Below are positions 8,639-16,928 of a DNA stretch of 37,230 nt, in pieces. The notes under the pieces were generated by a model. That model searched no databases. It was not told the DNA's origin and saw only the letters and a program-made list of their open reading frames with translations. Source of the stretch: Deltaproteobacteria bacterium (lineage in GTDB: Bacteria; Myxococcota_A; UBA9160; UBA4427); the NCBI GenBank assembly GCA_029261855.1, contig JAJDAN010000041.1, positions 1-37,230 of the forward strand. Reading direction: 5' to 3'. How positions within the stretch are numbered: the first letter of the stretch is position 1; each line of letters starts with the position of its first letter. Both the position numbers and the translations under genes were made by a program.

Positions 8639-9363
8639 GGAGTCCTGTCATGACCCGCCCCGGACGAATCCCGGGATCGTGTCCGAGCATGGACCTGGCG
8701 CCGAGCCGACACCATGCCCCGAATGGGGTAGCCGTCGCTCGAGCTGGAAGGGCCGCCCCCGCGCTGCGAACTCTGTGCCCCGCCCGGCCGGGCTCCGTCG
8801 ACATCGCCCCGATCGGACTTCTGTCGGGCGGCAGCGCCGTTCGATCGCAGCGCGCTCGCCCGCCGCCTCGTGGCCGTGAGAGGGGCCATGCGCGGGCACA
8901 GGGGTTGCGCTGTGTCGCGTCCGGGAGCACTCGACATGCAGATCGCCAGCCACCGGGCTTCGTTCCTGGGCGGGCTCGCCCTGATCGCGGCGATCGCCGG
9001 CCCGCTGACATTCCGGAGTCGACTCGATCGGCGCCCCCAATACCTACGAGGCTTCCCGCGCTTGCCTTCGTGCTACCCGATTCCCAGTGCCCGAACCTGC
9101 TGCGGCTCCACGATTGCGTCACAGGTCAGCGAGACATGGACGTTGCCCTCTCTCCAAGAGGATGGACTGGGATGGTCCTATCTGAGCGCGCTTGGAGGAC
9201 TGCGTGAATCCGGTTGAAGGCGAAGCAAGCCGGCATCGACAACACGGCCGATGGTATGGACCATAGGCCGCGTCGTATATGTGTAGAAGGGCCCCGCGAA
9301 TGCCTTTCCAACTGCGGTCTCGAGGGGCTGCAACGAGCGTCCCGAGAGGACTCGAGTGGGGGT
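8639..9363. other. about 720 bases without a confident gene
   Basis: Frames on both strands here are Arg/Pro/Ser-rich and look like GC-driven open frames. One plus-strand stretch from ATG 8936 begins with a hydrophobic segment (RASFLGGLALIAAIAGPLTF) after a basic N-terminus, but continues as Arg-rich sequence without sensible composition, so I do not call it. The region should hold the promoter of the minus-strand hydrolase-sigma operon near 8640-8750. No repeat or RNA gene was recognised. Confidence 0.4.
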
Positions 9364-10434
9364 TCAACCTACTCCGCCGAGTCCAGTCTCCAGGAGCTCG
9401 CCGCAGGTGCGGAGCAGTCCAGGCCAGCTGCCCGATGGCCAATCGCGACGGTCAGGCTCGAGCGAGTGCTGGCAGCGAGCCCCATAGGCCGCGGTGTAGA
9501 CCGCAGTCCCGAGGACGGACTGCCGCTGCAGCTCGGTGAAATTGCGACCTCGGGCGTCTTCGTAGTCGGCCAGGAAGGTGCGCACCGCGAGGACGTCGGG
9601 CACGAGCCCACCACCGTACGAGGACCAGTCCGTCGTGTGACTGGCCGCAGTGACGCCGACGACTTCTGTCTCGGACATGGGCATCAGCGCCTCCCAGTCG
9701 TAGGTCGCAGTGATGCGACCTCCCAGGAAGCGCAAGTGCTCGCAGCGCCAGTCGCCGTGCGCGAGCCTCTGGGGTCCCGGATCGAACGACTGCGCCTTGG
9801 CCTGGTTGGCCAGGGCATCGATCCACTCGGCCCCGGACGCAGTCGCGTCGAAGTCGAAGAGCTTGCTGTGTGGCGTCGGGTAGAGACGATCAGCGGGCCG
9901 AAAGAAGGAGCGCAAGCCCGGTAGATCGCCCAGTGGCGCCAGCAGCTCGAGCAACTCGAACAGTCCCCGGGCGATCGCCCGCCGGATCTGCGGATCGAAG
10001 CCGTCGCCCCGCTCGCCCTCGTCGAGATAGGACTGCACCGTTGCCATTCCGACGCCAAGCGGCGCCGCTTCGACGAGTGGCTCGGGGCAGGGATATCCCC
10101 GCTCGTGGAGATGGGTGAGCACCCTATGGATAGACTGGAGCGCAACCGGCCCGTGCTCGCGATCGGGGTTGATGCGCGTCGGTTGGTGGACCTTGAGCAC
10201 CACGCGTCGACCGTCCGTGAGCTCGAGTCCATGTGTGGCGCCCTGGCTGGCCTGGCAGAAGAGGTAGCCCTCTACCCGCGAGCTGAGGTGCTGGAGGCAG
10301 AATCCGTCAACGAGCGCGGCGATCTCGCGGGGCTCCGCCGTTCCGAAGGTGTCGATGTCGACGTACGGCGTTGCCCACTTCGCAAGATGAGCGCGAATCG
10401 CTTCAATCGGATCCAGCAGCTCGGTCACAGTCAT
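9364..10434 (-). CDS. aminoglycoside phosphotransferase (APH)-like kinase
   Basis: The 356-residue protein has the APH/choline-kinase fold. A nucleotide-binding strand with the conserved Lys occurs in RRVVLKVHQP, and the catalytic Brenner-type motif is AHGDWRCEHLRF followed by ITATYDWEAL, where the Asp of YDWE would bind metal. The usual HGDxxxxN Asn is replaced by His (HGDWRCEH), an odd feature that could mean altered catalysis. ATG 10434 (MTVTELLDP) was chosen over the upstream extension to 10482 because the added residues are not family-like. Family members phosphorylate aminoglycosides, choline, homoserine or other small alcohols, so resistance should not be assumed. It is a single-gene unit transcribed away from repeat copy B. 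Confidence 0.78.
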   Translation of the reverse strand: MTVTELLDPIEAIRAHLAKWATPYVDIDTFGTAEPREIAALVDGFCLQHLSSRVEGYLFCQASQGATHGLELTDGRRVVLKVHQPTRINPDREHGPVALQSIHRVLTHLHERGYPCPEPLVEAAPLGVGMATVQSYLDEGERGDGFDPQIRRAIARGLFELLELLAPLGDLPGLRSFFRPADRLYPTPHSKLFDFDATASGAEWIDALANQAKAQSFDPGPQRLAHGDWRCEHLRFLGGRITATYDWEALMPMSETEVVGVTAASHTTDWSSYGGGLVPDVLAVRTFLADYEDARGRNFTELQRQSVLGTAVYTAAYGARCQHSLEPDRRDWPSGSWPGLLRTCGELLETGLGGVG

Positions 10435-10534
10435 CGAGCGTAGTGCGGTCAAAGCGTGGCATGCCAGGAATCGACCATCCATTCGGCACCCGGTAGATAC
10501 CGGAGGGCACGAGCGTCGTCTTCCTTCGCCACAG

Positions 10535-10759
10535 CGGCGGCCCGGGTTCCCTGCTGCGTCGCAGGAATTTCCCTATTCAGCGGCGCAGGGAAAATGCCTG
10601 CCAGGGCCGCTAGAACGGGTCGAATTCGAGAGACTGGCCGCGCCGGAAGCCGGAATCCGGACGATTTCCCTGTACTTTCCCTGCAGATCAGGGAACAGGT
10701 ACGGGGGACGAGTTCGCTCTCGACTCCACCCACCGCCATTCAGTCTGCGGGAGTAGAGA
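10535..10759 (+). repeat. transposon-derived repeat, copy B
   Basis: A 94-bp core at 10666-10759 matches copy A (1429-1521) over almost its whole length. It begins with TTCCCTGTACTTTCCCT and a following CAGGGAA half, then GACGAGTTCGC, CACCCACCGCCAT and CAGTCTGC. Upstream from about 10535 there are further TTCCCTG and CAGGGAA motifs in the same order as in copy A, though more diverged. No transposase remnant is recognisable here. It lies 468 bases before the start of a secreted HAF-repeat gene on the same strand, and just upstream of the divergent APH-like gene. Confidence 0.6.
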
Positions 10760-10997
10760 CTCCCCGCGCGCACTCCGGCACAGGCTGGGAAATCTCCGCG
10801 ATTCCGGGGGGCCTTGGCCTCCTTGCCCGGCCGTTCGGAACCAGAGAGCGCGGCGTCAGGGCCTGAACGAGCCCGCCGGGCACATTCGTCTCTGTTGGCA
10901 GTTCGTCCCGGTTCGGATTCGCTTTCGATTCGCCTACGGTCGCCTCAGGACCTCTCGATCGCCTGCCCCGAGAACGCCCGGCCCCTCCATCGTAGGC

Positions 10998-11046
10998 TTC
11001 GCTGGCGCCAGCGAACGGGCTCAGCCGAGGCTCGCGAAGCGAGCCT
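10998..11046. promoter_or_regulatory. two adjacent palindromes upstream of the HAF gene
   Basis: An 18-bp perfect palindrome, TTCGCTGGC followed by GCCAGCGAA, lies at 10998-11015. Twelve bases later a hairpin has 8-bp arms AGGCTCGC/GCGAGCCT around a GAA loop (11028-11046). Both are in the 468-base leader between repeat copy B and the HAF-repeat gene. They could be a regulator-binding site or a structured RNA leader. The sequence alone does not tell which. Confidence 0.35.
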
Positions 11047-11227
11047 GTTTCGCGAATCGGAGCAGAGAACCTCGGGCGCTCGGGTCTGGTGCTGTGTGAG
11101 GTCGCTCCGGACTGAGGAGCAGCGCGTTGGTTCCCGCAAGTTGCGAAAGGCGATTCGTGTGGTACCCAGACCTGCGCCCCCCGGGAGATCCCGTGAGTGT
11201 CTCACCACCCGGATACCTGGAGGGGCC

Positions 11228-12979
11228 ATGGCCGCGCGAATTGCTGGACTGATCGTTGCGATGATATTCCCAGCGGCGGCCGTCGCAGATCCCGTTGAGC
11301 CGTTCCTGATGGAGCTCCCCGGCACGGCGAGCGGGGCCAGCTATGTGAATGACGTCTCCGCGGACGGGTCGGTCGCGGTCGGCGCCTGCGGCATCGCGGG
11401 CAACGCGACCGGAGGCGCATGCCGATGGGTGCAGGGTGAATTGGAAGAGCTGCCCGACGTTCCCGGTCTACGGGCCTTCGACCGCGCCCTAGCGGTGTCT
11501 GCAGATGGAAGCACCGCCGTCGGATCCGGACAGTCGGAAGACGGCAACGAAGCAGTGATGTGGGTCGGGGACGAGATCGTCCTGCTCGGCGATTGGCCCG
11601 GCGGCAGCTTTGCGAGCGTCGCCTACGACGTGTCTGGAGACGGCAGAATCGCCGTCGGAGTCGGAAGCGGGCCCTTCTCCGCGCCTCCCCCCGCAATCAT
11701 CTGGACGAGGGGCGAAGGGATGGAGCGTGTCGTCGACCCGCAGAGTCGCATCGAAGTCCTGCGCGCTCTGGCGATCTCCGCCGATGGGTTCACCTATGTC
11801 GGATACGGCAATCAGCGAAACCCGCCGCCGCTGCGGGGTCGCACATACCGAGTCAAGGATGGGGCGATGGAACTCCTTCCACTTCTTCCGGGCGGAAACG
11901 TCACGCAGCCCAGAGACATCAACGCCGACGGATCGGTGGTCGTCGGGTGGGGCAACTCGGTGGGCATCCACCGCACTCCGTTTCGGTGGACGACCGACGG
12001 AGGCATCGAAGCCCTGGGCGACCTCGGAGGCCGCTACGGCGAAGCGGTCGGCGTCTCGCAGGACGGCGGCATCGTGGTCGGTCACGGCATCCCACGCACC
12101 GGGCCGACCGCGGCTTTCGTGTGGACTGAACGTCACGGCCTGCAGACACTTGCAGACTATCTAGCCGACTTCGGCGTCCCGACTGTGGGATGGCACCTCT
12201 CTTCGGCAACCGCCGTGGCAGACAACGGGAGGCAGGTGACGATCGTCGGGAACGGTCTCAACCCCGAGGGCGAAGGCAAGCCGTTCATGGCGGTGCTGCC
12301 CTCCTCTCCCTGTGACGACGGATACGACAACGACCGTGACGGACTCACTGATCTGGACGACCCGGACTGTCGGGACGCCGACGGACGTTCGGAGTCACCG
12401 ACCGCGGATGACGACAGGGACGGTGTACCGAACGAGTACGACAACTGCCTGGGACTGAGCAACCCTGACCAGTCGGACCCCGATAGCGATGGCTTGGGGA
12501 ATGCCTGCGACAACTGCGCGTACAATCCGAACCCCGACCAGATCGATGCCGACGGGGATACGCTCGGCGATGCCTGCGATCCGTTCCCCGACGATCCCGA
12601 GAACGAGCTCGCGCAGTGCGAGTTGGACCTGGATACCATCCTCGACGGGCTGGAAGTCTGCCTGGCCCGGCCAGAGATCCCGGACGGAGACGGTGATGGC
12701 GAGGCCGATCCGACCGACGCGTGCCCCGAGACGGCGGCAGGCGAAGAGGTCGACGATGCAGGTTGCTCGTTGAGCCAGTTCTGCGGTGACATCCCACTTG
12801 AGGTCCCACAGGGCTACAAGCTCTGCACTCACAGCGACTGGGGGAATGACGAGCCCCTTGCGACCCCACGAGACTGCGAGGTCGAGCGGCCTCGCTATCG
12901 CCACCGACGAGACGGACGGGGCGACGCGACCTGTGTACCTCGAGATCAGAGGGAACGCAGGCGTTGGCGCTGGAAATAG
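11228..12979 (+). CDS. secreted HAF-repeat / thrombospondin type 3 repeat protein
   Basis: ATG 11228 has GGAGGGG directly upstream and gives a signal peptide (AARIAGLIVAMIFPAAAVAD). Residues of about 25-355 are HAF-type repeats, seen as VSADGSVAVG, VSADGSTAVGSG, VSGDGRIAVGVG, INADGSVVVGWG and VSQDGGIVVGHG, each followed by an aromatic W-containing strand such as AAFVWTERHG. They form a propeller-like extracellular domain. From about residue 358 come Asp-rich thrombospondin type 3 repeats (DDRDGVPNEYDNCL, DSDGLGNACDNC, DADGDTLGDACD), which bind calcium. A final Cys-containing segment (CTHSDWGNDEPLATPRDCE, then CVPR) closes the protein. The 583-residue length has no membrane tail. It is probably released or loosely surface-bound; ligand unknown. 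Confidence 0.83.
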   Translation: MAARIAGLIVAMIFPAAAVADPVEPFLMELPGTASGASYVNDVSADGSVAVGACGIAGNATGGACRWVQGELEELPDVPGLRAFDRALAVSADGSTAVGSGQSEDGNEAVMWVGDEIVLLGDWPGGSFASVAYDVSGDGRIAVGVGSGPFSAPPPAIIWTRGEGMERVVDPQSRIEVLRALAISADGFTYVGYGNQRNPPPLRGRTYRVKDGAMELLPLLPGGNVTQPRDINADGSVVVGWGNSVGIHRTPFRWTTDGGIEALGDLGGRYGEAVGVSQDGGIVVGHGIPRTGPTAAFVWTERHGLQTLADYLADFGVPTVGWHLSSATAVADNGRQVTIVGNGLNPEGEGKPFMAVLPSSPCDDGYDNDRDGLTDLDDPDCRDADGRSESPTADDDRDGVPNEYDNCLGLSNPDQSDPDSDGLGNACDNCAYNPNPDQIDADGDTLGDACDPFPDDPENELAQCELDLDTILDGLEVCLARPEIPDGDGDGEADPTDACPETAAGEEVDDAGCSLSQFCGDIPLEVPQGYKLCTHSDWGNDEPLATPRDCEVERPRYRHRRDGRGDATCVPRDQRERRRWRWK

Positions 12980-13103
12980 GCTCTTCGCCCAAGGCACTGG
13001 CAGTTCCGAGGGCTTGCCCGTCAGATCTCGAATCCGGCGTGCCCGCGCCCGAAGCGCGGATTGCGACCGGCGGGCGATCCGTAGTGCAGGCCAGGGAGAC
13101 GAA

Positions 13104-13126
13104 CCGGCGGGAAGGCCACCCGCCGG
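13104..13126. terminator. hairpin between convergent genes
   Basis: Perfect 8-bp arms CCGGCGGG/CCCGCCGG flank a 7-base loop, between the end of the HAF gene (12979) and the end of the minus-strand sulfotransferase (13137). There is no T-run, so it is a terminator-like hairpin rather than a textbook intrinsic terminator. It could serve both strands. Confidence 0.45.
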
Positions 13127-13136
13127 CAGGCCGTTG

Positions 13137-14270
13137 CTAGAGCTCGACACCGAACCGCTCGCAGTACGGCGCAAAGGCCTCTCGAATCCGGTCCTCTTCG
13201 AGGCCGAAGCGTGCGAGGTCTGGATTGGGGCGCCCGGGTCCTCTTGGGTTCGCGTCGACCCACGCCTGCATGGGCACCGAGGCGCTGGTCGGCAAGTCGA
13301 TGCCGAGCTGATCATATATCCGAAGCACCGTGCGCATCGGGTCTTCGACGAACGATTCGAAGTCGACATCGACCCAGGAGGGCGAGCCCGCTCGGTCCCG
13401 GAAGCGGAGCGAGCGGGTGATGTAGTCGCTGAGCAGCTCGAGGATGCTCGTCCCGACCTCGTAGGGGTCGACGTGTTCGCTTCGCATGCCGCGAATGTGA
13501 AGAGCGAGTTCGCAATTGGATGCGACGACCGCGCGCGGTGAACGGTGAAACTGTACGAACTTCGCGCTCGGCAGCGCTGCGTTGAGCTCATCGAGGTGGA
13601 GCAGGTGTGGCGAATTCTTCAGAACCCAGCGAGTCCCCGGCGTTCTCGACTGGAGGATCTGTAGCTGCAGCCGGTAGTAGGCGTAGGCCTCGCTCATGTC
13701 CGCCTCGTACACGCTCCAGTCGTAGAAGCGTGGAACGCGCATGGAGTAGATCTGATGCGCTCCGCGGAACGTATTGCTGATCAGCCAATGGCACTCATCG
13801 GGCTCATCCGCGTCGTTGAGGTGCATGCGGCGAACTTCCTCGGGCAAGCTTTCGATGTTCTTTCGTGCGGCCGCGATTCGCGGGTCCAGCTCGCCGGGAT
13901 CTCGAACAGGCGGAGGGATGGGCCGCTTCGCGAGATACGTGTAGAGCGACCGGTTGCGGGGGTCCCGGTCGAGCATCCAGCCCGCCGCCGTCTGGCCCGT
14001 ACGCGGGAGGGTGGCCAGGATGATCGGCGCTCGAACCTCTTCTTCCGAGACCTCGGGGCGTCGCTTGACCCAATCCTCGATCTCGAGTCGATTGACGAGC
14101 TGCGCGACGATTTCCGATTGGAGGATCTCGCCGCCGGCCCGGGACAGTCGGGCTTCGGTCTCGACGGACGCCAGGAGCACCTCGAGCCCCTTCCGCCAGG
14201 AACCCGAGCCGAAGTCCTCGAGCCCGGTGATACGGCGTGCCTTGGCTTCGGCCTCCTCGATACTGACCAC
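13137..14270 (-). CDS. sulfotransferase family protein (PAPS-dependent)
   Basis: This is a 377-residue protein. GTG 14270 was chosen because AGGAGG lies 7 bases upstream and the family-like sequence begins there (SIEEAEAKARRITGLEDFG); the frame is open far upstream but without sensible composition. The 5'-phosphosulfate-binding loop is ATLPRTGQT at residues 86-94, and the 3'-phosphate-binding segment is FVQFHRSPRAVVASNCEL. Both match the sulfotransferase-3-like bacterial group. Family members transfer sulfate from PAPS to hydroxyl or amine groups of lipids, sugars or small molecules. The acceptor cannot be told from sequence. It is a single gene, divergent from the secreted pair starting at 14536. 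Confidence 0.85.
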   Translation of the reverse strand: MVSIEEAEAKARRITGLEDFGSGSWRKGLEVLLASVETEARLSRAGGEILQSEIVAQLVNRLEIEDWVKRRPEVSEEEVRAPIILATLPRTGQTAAGWMLDRDPRNRSLYTYLAKRPIPPPVRDPGELDPRIAAARKNIESLPEEVRRMHLNDADEPDECHWLISNTFRGAHQIYSMRVPRFYDWSVYEADMSEAYAYYRLQLQILQSRTPGTRWVLKNSPHLLHLDELNAALPSAKFVQFHRSPRAVVASNCELALHIRGMRSEHVDPYEVGTSILELLSDYITRSLRFRDRAGSPSWVDVDFESFVEDPMRTVLRIYDQLGIDLPTSASVPMQAWVDANPRGPGRPNPDLARFGLEEDRIREAFAPYCERFGVEL

Positions 14271-14535
14271 GACCGTCCTCCTGGCGCTACCGCCGGGTCC
14301 CTGGGAAGTATGGACCGCAGGCGCCGACGAGCCCATCCCGATCCGCCCCAGCTGCGCAGGGTGTGGACGCAGATCTCGATGACCACTGCCACGCAGCCGC
14401 AAACCCCGCGGGCGTAGTGAGCCGCCGCGCGACCGTGCGAGAGCGGTGCAATTGCGAATCGACACGCAATTGCGTGTCGCGCAGACCCGCGCGCGTGATA
14501 GGGTGACGCCGACAAGCCGTCGGAGCCCGGCCGCC

Positions 14536-15471
14536 ATGCAGTTCCGAGCCACTTCGCAGCAAGCCAACCCGGTGTCGTTCGGGTGGACCGCCGGGGCGTT
14601 GCTCGCCATCGTCACCTGGGTGGGCTTCCCTGCCAGCGCTTCCGCTCAGTGTCTCAGCGGAGCGGACCTGTCCATCTCGGTCGCGGGCCCCGACGTGGCC
14701 GTCTCCTCGACGGGCGAGCCCCTGCCCCACGATCTTCAGCAGACGAGCGCGCTGCTCCTGGGCGCGTGGCTTCCGCTCGGGTCCTTTCCCACCGGCACCT
14801 TCGATGCGATCGATCCAGCGCCGCCGGATCTCCATCGCGCGTACCGCGCGCCCTGTGGCCTCGTCCTCAGCCAGAACGCCGTCGGGTACGTGAAGCGCTC
14901 GGTGGCGACTGGCGAGCTGCAGCTCCTGGGCGTGCAGCTGCTGGGTCCGGACGGCGGCGCCGGCACCCTGGACGAGCTGATCGGCGCGCAGCCCGGCGTC
15001 GGCTCCGCCGTCTACGTCTGGAAGCGGGCAACCGACCGCTACGTCCCCGCCATCCGGACGAGCGCGGGCTGGGCTCCGAACCTCACGCTGCAGCTCGGCG
15101 ACGTCCTCTGGATCGACCCCGCACCCGACGAGGGCGGCGAGTCCGCCTACGAGGTGAGCCTGGTGGGCGATGTTCCGGGCGCCGGAAACGGCCACACGTC
15201 GGTCGTCCTCTCGGACATCACGCAGGACTTCATCGCGTACGCGTACCCCGTTGCAGTCGAATGGACCGAGCTGGAGATGGCCGACGGACTGCCCGATGGA
15301 TCGACGGTGTACTGGTGGGACTCGGCGAACCAGAGCTTCTCGAGCATGTCGAAGGACCCGATCCTGGGATGGCCGGCGCTGCTTCCGCTGGAGCCGGGGG
15401 ATGGTGTCTTCGTCCTCTCGGCGGGGGGCGACGCAGTCTGCTGCAATGGCAAACCCTATGACTGGCCGTGA
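14536..15471 (+). CDS. secreted protein with two related halves, unknown function
   Basis: ATG 14536 gives a 311-residue product with a signal peptide (hydrophobic FGWTAGALLAIVTWVGF, cleavage near ASAQC). The frame extends upstream to 14446 without convincing protein. The mature protein has a duplicated module. Near residues 155-220 it reads SAVYVWKRATDRYVPAIR, then GWAPNLTLQLGDVLWI. Near 260-305 it reads STVYWWDSANQSFSSM, then GWPALLPLEPGDGVFVL. The shared pattern is TVYxWD, GW-P, LxPGDGxF(V/L), seen in many uncharacterised secreted proteins. The next gene starts 4 bases after the stop, so the two form an operon. Function is unknown. Confidence 0.72.
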   Translation: MQFRATSQQANPVSFGWTAGALLAIVTWVGFPASASAQCLSGADLSISVAGPDVAVSSTGEPLPHDLQQTSALLLGAWLPLGSFPTGTFDAIDPAPPDLHRAYRAPCGLVLSQNAVGYVKRSVATGELQLLGVQLLGPDGGAGTLDELIGAQPGVGSAVYVWKRATDRYVPAIRTSAGWAPNLTLQLGDVLWIDPAPDEGGESAYEVSLVGDVPGAGNGHTSVVLSDITQDFIAYAYPVAVEWTELEMADGLPDGSTVYWWDSANQSFSSMSKDPILGWPALLPLEPGDGVFVLSAGGDAVCCNGKPYDWP

Positions 15472-15475
15472 ACGG

Positions 15476-16108
15476 ATGAAGCCGGAGCGAACCTCCATCG
15501 CGAGAGCCTGCGGCCTCGCGCTGCTGCTGTCCTTGCTCGCTTCGCCAGCCAGCGCGACGGTGCGCATCGTCTGGGGCGACGCGAACGGCTTCACGCTCGA
15601 TGGCGTCGCGCTGGCCGACGCGCTGGGTCCGGCGACGGTCCTGGTCCAGCTCGTCCAGACATCGAGCGCTCTGCCGCAGCCGCCGCATCCCGCCGCGCCG
15701 GACGGGATCGGGCCGGGCGAGCTGCTGCTCGACTCGGTGCTGCTCACGCTCGACCCGGCGAACCCGCCGGCGATCTTCCTCGAGAGCCACACGAGCCCGG
15801 GTCCGCCTGCACCGGGCAGCTTCGTCTATGCGCGCATCTTCGACGGCGCCAGCGTATCGGTGGGCGCGCGCTACGCGGCGACGATTCCGGTCTCACCCCT
15901 CGATCTGCTCGATCCCGCGCCGCCGCAGCTCGTCACGTGGACCGGCGCGCCCCCGGGCATGAACGTCGGAAACCCACCGCAGGAGCTGGCCGGGGTCGTG
16001 ACCGCTGCGGCGACACCCACCTTGGCGCCCCTCGCCATCGGTCTCGTGATCGCGGGCCTGCTCACCGCCGGCGCCGTTGCCGCCTCCCGGGTCGACCGCA
16101 CCGGGTGA
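15476..16108 (+). CDS. secreted protein with IPTL-CTERM-like C-terminal anchor
   Basis: ATG 15476 lies 4 bases after the preceding stop. The 210-residue product has a signal peptide (ARACGLALLLSLLASPASA) and a C-terminal segment consisting of a short TPTL motif, about 22 hydrophobic residues (IGLVIAGLLTAGAVAA) and a basic end. That layout resembles IPTL-CTERM/PEP-CTERM surface-sorting tails, although the motif is degenerate and the final Arg cluster is short. The middle is Pro/Leu-rich with beta-type segments (GSFVYARIFDGASVSVGARY). It is probably exported together with its upstream partner. No enzymatic motif is seen. Confidence 0.7.
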   Translation: MKPERTSIARACGLALLLSLLASPASATVRIVWGDANGFTLDGVALADALGPATVLVQLVQTSSALPQPPHPAAPDGIGPGELLLDSVLLTLDPANPPAIFLESHTSPGPPAPGSFVYARIFDGASVSVGARYAATIPVSPLDLLDPAPPQLVTWTGAPPGMNVGNPPQELAGVVTAAATPTLAPLAIGLVIAGLLTAGAVAASRVDRTG

Positions 16109-16117
16109 GCGCGCTCG

Positions 16118-16135
16118 CCGCCGGATGCCCGGCGG
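16118..16135. terminator. short hairpin after the secreted-protein pair
   Basis: Arms CCGCCGG/CCGGCGG (7 bp) flank the loop ATGC, just after the stop of the plus-strand gene (16108) and before the end of the minus-strand CBS remnant (16148). There is no T-run. It is a plausible weak terminator for the convergent pair. Confidence 0.35.
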
Positions 16136-16147
16136 ATCCCGCCCTCG

Positions 16148-16454
16148 CTAGGCGACCGAAGGCGGCAGCTCTTCGGATTCGGCTCGCAGGTGCTCGGCGA
16201 AGCTGCGACAGGCGTCCGTGGCTGTGAAGATCCCGACCAGCTTCCGATCCTTCACGACCGGGGTCGACCCGATGTGATCGTCCGCCATCTCCATCAACAC
16301 CTCGGAGAGGCCGTCGTCTCGACCACATAGGGATCGTGGATCATGACGTCGTCGACCAGGAGCTCGTCCCGGGGCAGTAGACCGAGCGACGGGTCCAGCG
16401 CGCGCTTGAGGTCCCGGTCGGAGAGCACGCCGACCCGCGCCCGCCGCCGGGACC
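16148..16454 (-). pseudogene. CBS-domain protein remnant, truncated and frameshifted
   Basis: Two minus-strand frames together read as the C-terminal part of a two-CBS-domain protein. One frame gives ARVGVLSDRDLKRALDPS, then LLVDDVMIHDPYVVETT. The other continues as GLSEVLMEMADDHIGSTPVV, KDRKLVGIFTATDACRSF and ends at 16148. The frame changes at about 16309-16312, where one missing G in a GGCC run would restore it. The first CBS motif and the normal N-terminus are absent; sequence before about 16454 is unrelated. CBS proteins bind adenine nucleotides and regulate partner enzymes. Because the N-terminus is also lost, this is likely a real pseudogene and not only a sequencing slip. Confidence 0.65.
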
Positions 16455-16594
16455 CTGAGGGGGATTGACATGACACCACTACCCGGACGTCACGCCAGGA
16501 CCTAGTCGATCGCCTTCTTTCATCAACGATTGCCAGGCCATAGCCCGCCGTGCCCGGCCCTCCGGATCGCCCAGTCGCGCGTGTTATGGGACGC

Positions 16595-16925
16595 ATGGCA
16601 TTGAACTTCTGGAGTACTCCTGCCCACGCGATCCTGACGATGCTGGCCGGCTGGATTCACCGCGAGCAGGAAGCGGTCGTCGCGTACCAGAAGGAGGAGA
16701 TTCGGGCGCTAAGGGAGATGCTCGGCCGCGGGCAGTTGCGCTTCACCGACGCACAGCGCCGCCGCCTAGCCCTGAAAGCGCGACCGCTCTCCCACGCCAA
16801 GCTTCGGGAGCTCGGCTCGGGACCTCGTAGTCAGGTTGGCCCAAGAGAACGTGGGCTGGGGCTACACCAGAATCCGGGACGTGATGCGCCTCCTCGACCA
16901 CTGGGGCGCCATCGCGGCGATGTTC
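16595..16925 (+). pseudogene. decayed DDE transposase (relative of the gene at 4434)
   Basis: In one frame the translation LAGWIHREQEAVVAYQKEEI, then RALREMLGRGQLRFTDAQRR, lines up with residues 5-47 of the intact transposase at 4434. After a gap the homology resumes in another frame as [18 protein letters not shown] (intact: [18 protein letters not shown]). After a second gap it resumes as DHWGAIAA (intact: [12 protein letters not shown]), where it stops. At least two internal deletions and one frameshift have removed the HTH-DDE linker, and the whole catalytic core is gone. It is followed within a few bases by repeat copy C. Confidence 0.75.
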
Positions 16926-16928
16926 AGG

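Noticed and set aside
8650-9207. Plus-strand frame of 185 codons between the hydrolase and APH-like genes
   Set aside because: Arg/Pro/Ala-rich without domain, signal peptide or ribosome-binding site; likely GC-driven.
9364-10434. Labelling the APH-like gene as an antibiotic-resistance gene
   Set aside because: The fold is shared by many small-molecule kinases, the Brenner motif is altered, and no resistance context is present.
12786-13541. Plus-strand frame after the thrombospondin repeats, considered as a frameshifted continuation of the HAF protein
   Set aside because: The annotated frame keeps the Cys pattern to the end (PRDCE, then CVPR), so no frameshift is needed.
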